A stretch of 38,138 nucleotides of DNA from Puniceicoccales bacterium (GTDB lineage Bacteria; Verrucomicrobiota; Verrucomicrobiia; Opitutales; JAIRKQ01), in contig JAITOW010000007.1 in NCBI GenBank assembly GCA_031289835.1, positions 1 to 38,138 on the forward strand, in the 5' to 3' direction. Every line of letters starts with the position of its first letter. The first letter of the stretch is position 1. Positions 33,678 to 38,138 of the stretch are shown here, piece by piece. The notes beneath the pieces were generated by a model. It was not told the DNA's origin, searched no databases, and was given only the letters and a program-made list of their open reading frames with translations. Both the position numbers and the translations under genes were made by a program.

Positions 33678-35510
33678 CTACCGGGACAGTCTTTCCGGTA
33701 GGGCTTTGGCGTCAATAAGTTTTTTTAAAAATGATATGGCACCATCGATGGGCAAAGTTCCGTCGAATTCGCCGTTTATTCGCGAGCGAACGGACACACA
33801 ATTTGCCTGAGCCTCCCTTTCACCGACCACGAATATATGCGGGACCTTATCCAACTCGGCGCGGCGAATTTTTGCCCCAAGTTTTTCGGAATGGGCATCG
33901 ACGCTGCAGCGAATGCCGCTTTCATGGAGTTTATTTTGCAAGTCAGCGCTGAAACCAATTAGGGCATCATTCAACGTCAAAATTCTGACCTGTTCGGGGG
34001 CCAGCCACGTTGGAAAGTCTCCGCCAAAATGCTCGATCAACAGCCCAACGAAGCGTTCAAGCGACCCAAACGGCGCGCGATGGATCATTAGGGGACGATG
34101 TTTCCGATTGTCGTCGCCGATATAGCTCAGATCAAAGCGCTCCGGCAAATTGTAGTCCACCTGCACCGTGCCAAGCTGCCACTCGCGGCCGATAACGTCT
34201 TTGACAATGAAATCAATCTTAGGCCCATAAAATGCAGCTTCCCCTTCCTTTTCTTCGAAGGGAACGCCGAGATTCTTTGCGGATTTGCGCAGGGCCTCCT
34301 CGGAAGCCTGCCAATTGCTGTCGGAGCCAATGTACTTACTCGAGCCCTTGTCCCTCAAACCAATGCGCACCCTAAACTCCGCTATCCCCAGAGTCGAAAA
34401 TATCAGACGCACGAGTCGTAGGCAGCCGTCAATTTCGTCGTTCAGCTGGTCAGCGCGGCAAAATATGTGCGCATCGTCCTGCGTAAAACCGCGCACGCGC
34501 GTCATACCATTCAATTCGCCCGACTGCTCCCAGCGGTACACGGTGCCGAATTCCGCTAGCCTGATCGGTAACTCACGGTAGGAACGCTGTTCGTGGGAAT
34601 ATATTTTCACATGGCCGGGGCAGTTCATCGGTTTCAAAAGAAAGCCGTCTCTCTTGCCCGTCTCCAGATCGGAAAACATCTCCTCGACGGACCCATTGTC
34701 GACTATGCTCGCATCCAGCGTTTCCCGATCCGGGAATGGCGGGAACTGTGACTCCTTGTAATAGGGAAAGTGCCCCGATGTGCGAAATAACCCGAGCTTG
34801 GCGATGTGAGGTGTAAAGACTTGCTGATACCCCTGCTTCATAAGAGCACCGAGTATAAAATTTTGTAGCTCACTGCGAATAATCATCCCATTTGGTAGCC
34901 AAAGAATCATACCGGGACCCACCTCATCGTCGATCATGAACAACTTTAATTCCTTTCCAAGCCGCCTATGGTCCCTTTTTTTTGCTTCCTCAAGCTGCAC
35001 CAAGTAGCTTTCAAGTTCGGCTTTCGAGGGAAAAGCTGTGCCGTATATTCTCTGCATTTGCTTGTTTTTTTCATCGCCGCGATAGTACGCTCCGGCTATG
35101 TTTAGCAGCTTCACGGCTTTCACTTGCTTCGAATGGCGAACGTGCCCTCCCCGACAGAGATCCGTGAACTCGCCGTTTATATACAGCGTAACCTTTTCAT
35201 CGGCGGGTATGTCATTCAAGCGCTCGACCTTATAGTTCTGGTTGCGGTCTTCGAAGAACTTTTTTGCTCCATCACGGGAGACTTCGGTGCGGATAAACTC
35301 CTGATTTTCATCGATGATCTTTTTCATCTCGCTCTCGATGGCAACCAGGTCCTCCTGCGTAAACTTATGCCCGAGGTCGAAGTCGTAGTAAAATCCACCT
35401 TCCGTCGATGGACCGATATCAAGCTTGGCCTCCGGAAATAACCTCATGACCGCAGCCGCCAGTATGTGGGCTGCGGAATGGCGCAATGTATTCAAGTCAA
35501 CTTCATCCAT
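33678..35510 (-). CDS. thrS: Threonyl-tRNA synthetase lacking the TGS domain
   Basis: ThrRS charges tRNA-Thr. The 610-residue protein starts directly at the editing domain (HSAAH at 11-15, LCRGGH at 118-123). The class II core follows with the zinc-binding Cys297 in KPMNCPGH, RVRGFTQDDAHIF, GEAAFYGPKIDF and the C-terminal anticodon-binding domain (WLAPEQVRILTLND). The N-terminal TGS domain of about 60 residues found in E. coli ThrRS is absent, and an in-frame stop lies four codons upstream of the ATG. Before KPMNCPGH there is an insertion of about 35 residues (254-288) not found in E. coli ThrRS. It is followed by glyA. Confidence 0.94.
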   Translation of the reverse strand: MDEVDLNTLRHSAAHILAAAVMRLFPEAKLDIGPSTEGGFYYDFDLGHKFTQEDLVAIESEMKKIIDENQEFIRTEVSRDGAKKFFEDRNQNYKVERLNDIPADEKVTLYINGEFTDLCRGGHVRHSKQVKAVKLLNIAGAYYRGDEKNKQMQRIYGTAFPSKAELESYLVQLEEAKKRDHRRLGKELKLFMIDDEVGPGMILWLPNGMIIRSELQNFILGALMKQGYQQVFTPHIAKLGLFRTSGHFPYYKESQFPPFPDRETLDASIVDNGSVEEMFSDLETGKRDGFLLKPMNCPGHVKIYSHEQRSYRELPIRLAEFGTVYRWEQSGELNGMTRVRGFTQDDAHIFCRADQLNDEIDGCLRLVRLIFSTLGIAEFRVRIGLRDKGSSKYIGSDSNWQASEEALRKSAKNLGVPFEEKEGEAAFYGPKIDFIVKDVIGREWQLGTVQVDYNLPERFDLSYIGDDNRKHRPLMIHRAPFGSLERFVGLLIEHFGGDFPTWLAPEQVRILTLNDALIGFSADLQNKLHESGIRCSVDAHSEKLGAKIRRAELDKVPHIFVVGEREAQANCVSVRSRINGEFDGTLPIDGAISFLKKLIDAKALPERLSR

Positions 35511-35541
35511 GGGGGGATGCTAGCCGGTACTTTGTAGAAAA

Positions 35542-35605
35542 CAAATAAAAAATTAAGAATCAAAGCTGGGACATACCACACCACACCACACCCTGGCTTC
35601 GATTC
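35542..35605 (-). terminator. Intrinsic terminator of tsaD
   Basis: On the minus strand GAATCGAAGC (35605-35596) pairs with GCTTTGATTC (35566-35557), ten pairs with one G-U, plus a further GGG/CCC pairing after a small internal loop. A T-rich tract follows (35556-35542). The stem begins three bases after the tsaD stop. The loop holds a five-base tandem repeat. Confidence 0.65.
35575..35593. repeat. Five-base tandem repeat (ACCAC) in the terminator loop
   Basis: ACCAC is repeated three times and starts a fourth copy on the plus strand (TGTGG-type on the RNA strand). The run fills the loop of the tsaD terminator and may vary in copy number by slippage. Confidence 0.8.
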
Positions 35606-35608
35606 CAA

Positions 35609-36583
35609 TCAATAATTTTCCTGAATATAAGCCACAAAAGCTATCATGGCTGCATTATCGCTCGTATGCAACGGGGTTGGGAAAAAAAACGGGATTTCAT
35701 TTGCCTGGGCTAAAATTGCCAATCGTTCGCGCAAGCAACCATTGTTTGCAACACCACCGCATACGCCAAGACTTCTAATGGACGGAGTCAGGGCCTGCCC
35801 GGTTTTTTTTGCAAGAATGTCGACGATCGCGGCTTGATAGGAAGCGCAAATGTCACACTTGTTGCGATCAAAGTCCATGTCCGACTGCTTTTCCAGAAAA
35901 TACCTCAAACTTGTTTTCAATCCGGAAAAACTGAATTTAATTTCGTCCGTGTCGTAGTACGCACGCGGAAATTTAAACCTTTTACCATCGCCAGTTTTTG
36001 CCAATTTTTCGATTAAATGGCCACCCGGATAGGGTAATCCAAGCAATTTCGCCCCCTTATCGAACGCTTCTCCAGCAGCATCATCCCGCGTGCCACCGAT
36101 TAATTCAATTTTCCCAGATTCATGCACAACCTGCAGCAAAGTATTTCCGCCGGAAACCAGCAAACTGAGATGGGGCAAGTAAGTCCTAAAGGCCTCGATA
36201 AAATCCGCACCGAGCGCCTTGTGCAACTCGATAAACGGCGAAAATATGTGACCGTGCAAATGGTTTATCCCCAGAACAGGTTTCCCCCAGATCATGGCCA
36301 GAGCATTGGCCGCAACGCGCCCGATTGCCAGACAACCCGGCAACCCAGGTTCCACGGTTACAGCAATGGCATCGATCATGTCCGGGGAAAAATTTTCATG
36401 CAAGTCGTCAAAAAGTGGGCAAAAATTTCTAATGTGTTCGCGTGCAGCCAGTTCGGGGACCACACCTCCGTATTCGCCGTGCAGAGCAATCTGCGAATAC
36501 ACCTCCTCGAAAACAACGCCGGTTGCACGATCAAAAACCGCAACCGCCGATTCATCGCAAGAACTTTCGATGCCCACAATCAC
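35609..36583 (-). CDS. tsaD: tRNA threonylcarbamoyltransferase, t6A synthesis
   Basis: TsaD (Kae1/Gcp) transfers threonylcarbamoyl to A37 of tRNA, using the product of the Sua5-type gene at 25996. The 324-residue protein has GIESSCDESAVAV near residues 4-16, the metal-binding HLHGH at 108-112, LVSGGNTLL near 141, FSFSGLKTSL near 216 and the late CGGVANNGCLRERL. The start is GTG, and an in-frame stop lies three codons upstream. It is followed by a terminator. The TsaB and TsaE partners are not in this window. Confidence 0.95.
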   Translation of the reverse strand: MIVGIESSCDESAVAVFDRATGVVFEEVYSQIALHGEYGGVVPELAAREHIRNFCPLFDDLHENFSPDMIDAIAVTVEPGLPGCLAIGRVAANALAMIWGKPVLGINHLHGHIFSPFIELHKALGADFIEAFRTYLPHLSLLVSGGNTLLQVVHESGKIELIGGTRDDAAGEAFDKGAKLLGLPYPGGHLIEKLAKTGDGKRFKFPRAYYDTDEIKFSFSGLKTSLRYFLEKQSDMDFDRNKCDICASYQAAIVDILAKKTGQALTPSIRSLGVCGGVANNGCLRERLAILAQANEIPFFFPTPLHTSDNAAMIAFVAYIQENY

Positions 36584-36692
36584 GGCGTTTCAATAATCCA
36601 CTGCGTTTTTTCGGCAAGGCTTATCACTGCGCGAAACTTAAAACAAGAAACGAGGCAAGCGAGACAGAAAAGCAATTTGTGCAAATTTCTGC

Positions 36693-36721
36693 TTGTCAAC
36701 GCCAAATTTTTTGCATGATTG
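36693..36721 (+). promoter_or_regulatory. Possible promoter of rpsB-tsf
   Basis: TTGTCA at 36693-36698 resembles a -35 box, with TGATTG 17 bases later as a weak -10. This would give an rpsB leader of about 70 bases. Another TTGACG at 36754 lies too close to the start codon to leave a Shine-Dalgarno motif. The divergent 36584-36793 gap between tsaD and rpsB shows no other feature I can support. Confidence 0.25.
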
Positions 36722-36793
36722 CGCTCATTAATTCAACAAAGAATTCCGAGGTTTGACGGCTTGGTGTACTTGCCATCGAATAAGGAGCTAATC

Positions 36794-37675
36794 ATGAAAA
36801 CTTCACCAAAAGAATTGTTTGAAGCGGGTGTTCATGTCGGGCATCGGCAGAAGCGTTGGAACCCAAAGACGCGTCCGTACATATATGACCATCGCGGTGG
36901 AATAAGTATTATTAATCTCGAAAAAACATGCGAACAAATCGATAGGGCGTGGGATTTTATGAGCAATTTGATCGCGTCCGGCCAAGATATCTGGTTTGTT
37001 GGCACCAAAAAGCAGGCACGGGATATTATAAAAGAAGGGGCAGGTGCGGTTGAGATGCCATTTTGTGCAAATCGTTGGCTCGGAGGCACATTAACCAATT
37101 TTCAAACGATCGAGCGCAGCCTATTGAAGTACAAAAAATTTTTAAAGATGGAGGAGGAAGGCGAGTTAGCCAAGCTCCCAAAGAAGGAGGGGGCTTCGAT
37201 CAAACGTGTGATGAACAAAATGCACAATAATTTCGAAGGTATGATGAAAATTAAATCATTGCCTGGGGCTCTGTTCATAATCGATGTGAAGTATGAATAC
37301 ATCGCCGTTGCCGAAGCGACCCGTGTCGGCGTGCCGGTGGTTGCTATGGTCGACACGAACTCCGACCCGACCACGGTCGAGTATCCAATTTTATCGAATG
37401 ACGATTCGGTGAAATCCATCCGCTTGATTCTGGGAATCCTGCTGGAAGGAGTGCAAGATGGCCTGTCAAAACGTATGGTCAAGCACGGTGAAGGGAAGAG
37501 ATTGATAACAAAGGATGAGCTCGTTAAAATCGAGCCGGATGTGACCATAGGCGTCGACATCGACACGGAATCAGTCGGAGATCCGGAAGAGGGAGAAAAA
37601 TCCGCAACCAAGCCAAAGCGCAAGCGCGCGGCAAAAAAAACCATAACCGAAGAAACTGAGGAGAAGGCTGAATGA
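36794..37675 (+). CDS. rpsB: 30S ribosomal protein S2
   Basis: The 293-residue protein begins MKTSPKELFEAGVHVGHR and has KRWNPKTRPYIYDHRGG, FVGTKKQARDII near residue 70, RWLGGTLTNF near 97 and VPVVAMVDTNSDP near 188. A charged tail rich in Lys and Glu (from about 260) ends the protein. The start is fixed by AAGGAG seven bases upstream; an in-frame TTG at 36719 is rejected. The stop overlaps the tsf start as ATGA, the conserved rpsB-tsf pair. Confidence 0.96.
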   Translation: MKTSPKELFEAGVHVGHRQKRWNPKTRPYIYDHRGGISIINLEKTCEQIDRAWDFMSNLIASGQDIWFVGTKKQARDIIKEGAGAVEMPFCANRWLGGTLTNFQTIERSLLKYKKFLKMEEEGELAKLPKKEGASIKRVMNKMHNNFEGMMKIKSLPGALFIIDVKYEYIAVAEATRVGVPVVAMVDTNSDPTTVEYPILSNDDSVKSIRLILGILLEGVQDGLSKRMVKHGEGKRLITKDELVKIEPDVTIGVDIDTESVGDPEEGEKSATKPKRKRAAKKTITEETEEKAE

Positions 37676-38138
37676 GTACTATAAATGCGAGCATGGTAAG
37701 CGAACTTAGGCAAAGGACAGGTGCCAGTTTGATGGAATGCAAAAAAGCTCTCGTCGAAGCCAATGGAAATTTCGAAGAAGCAACGGTGATCCTCAAAAAG
37801 AGGGGAATCGTCTCCGCTGAAAAGAAGGCGGGGCGCGATGTGAGCGAGGGGGCCGTACAGGCGTACATACACCCGGGGGCGCGCGTCGGCGTGTTACTCG
37901 AGTTAAAATGTGAAACTGACTTCGTTGCAAAAAATGAAGAATTTCTAAAATTGGCGCGGGATATATGCATGCACATTGCCGCAATGTCTCCGAAGTATGT
38001 TTCTCCGGAAGATGTTCCCGCCGAAGATGTTGCCAAGGAACGCGAAATTGCAGCGGATCAGTGCAAGGGCAAACCGGCAAATGCCATCGAAAGGATCGTT
38101 GAAGGCAAGCTTGCAAAGTGGTACGGAGAGCAATGTTT
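37672..38138 (+). CDS. tsf: Elongation factor Ts (partial, runs off the window)
   Basis: EF-Ts recycles GDP from EF-Tu. The first 155 residues are visible: the N-terminal UBA-like domain (VSELRQRTGASLMECKKALV), then KKRGIVSAEKKAGRDVSEG and the conserved ETDFVAKNEEF, which contacts EF-Tu, and the start of the next domain. The reading frame is open at the window end and the usual length is about 280-300 residues. It overlaps rpsB by four bases with AAGG upstream. Confidence 0.95.
   Translation, partial: MSTINASMVSELRQRTGASLMECKKALVEANGNFEEATVILKKRGIVSAEKKAGRDVSEGAVQAYIHPGARVGVLLELKCETDFVAKNEEFLKLARDICMHIAAMSPKYVSPEDVPAEDVAKEREIAADQCKGKPANAIERIVEGKLAKWYGEQC

Noticed and set aside
32805..33701. 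Plus-strand open frame of 298 residues
   Set aside because: It lies fully opposite glyA, whose PLP motif and length are beyond doubt; the antisense product has no recognisable family.
37102..37872. Minus-strand open frame of 256 residues
   Set aside because: It is antisense to rpsB and tsf and reflects their codon bias; the product is serine-rich without a family.
1..38138. CRISPR arrays, insertion sequences, prophage or defence genes
   Set aside because: I saw no regularly spaced repeats, transposase or integrase motifs, or phage genes; almost all of the window is core genes.

Overview
The window is a dense bacterial chromosome segment of housekeeping genes. It most resembles the Verrucomicrobiota (PVC superphylum), probably an Opitutia-like lineage. 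This placement is inferred from gene content: a GreA fused to a long N-terminal region (a form also known from chlamydiae), the nusA-infB-rbfA-nrnA-truB-ribF order, orphan pseudopilins, an AP2-domain protein and a PPi-type phosphofructokinase. The cell is a diderm: BamA, a BamD-like TPR protein, an LptE-like lipoprotein, lipoprotein and signal-peptide signatures and a glycosyltransferase are present. The three tRNA genes encode their own CCA. Shine-Dalgarno motifs are strong before some genes (rpsU, rpsB, infB) and not visible before many others.

Layout. 1-600: a broken glmM fragment and a tRNA-Ser(UGA) with imperfect stems. 663-2018: an AGCS sodium:amino-acid symporter. 2289-7152 (+): tRNA-Val(GAC), rpsU, rpmF, plsX, fabH, a BamD-like protein, an LptE-like lipoprotein, rpe. 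7149-13387 (-): nusA-infB-rbfA-nrnA-truB-ribF, tightly packed, with an intrinsic terminator hairpin 30 bases ahead of nusA. 13509-16664 (-): a small unknown gene, an RluD-type pseudouridine synthase, a Ppx/GppA phosphatase and a GT8 glycosyltransferase. 16800-23107 (+): rplY(ctc), pth, rpsF, ssb, rplI, dnaB, bamA. 23161-25032 (-): long GreA. 25178-26976 (+): pseudopilin, rpsR, Sua5-type tsaC. 26983-31399 (-): PPi-PFK, signal peptidase I, a DUF167 protein, an AP2 protein and a Gfo/Idh/MocA oxidoreductase. 31539-31612: tRNA-Gly(UCC). 31619-36583 (-): pseudopilin, glyA, thrS, tsaD. 36794-end (+): rpsB and the start of tsf.

The genes serve mainly translation (ribosomal proteins, IF2, EF-Ts, ThrRS, tRNA and rRNA modification, Pth), transcription elongation (NusA, GreA), replication (DnaB, SSB), fatty acid and phospholipid initiation (PlsX, FabH) and outer-membrane assembly. 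I found no CRISPR array, insertion sequence, prophage or defence island. I did not find a clearly new multigene system. The points most worth a second look are the glmM remnant beside an imperfect tRNA-Ser, RibF without its kinase domain, the hairpin in front of nusA, GreA with a large unexplained N-terminus, the AP2 protein, the partial copy of the tRNA-Gly anticodon arm in that gene's own promoter region, ThrRS without a TGS domain, and a terminator whose loop is a 5-base tandem repeat.
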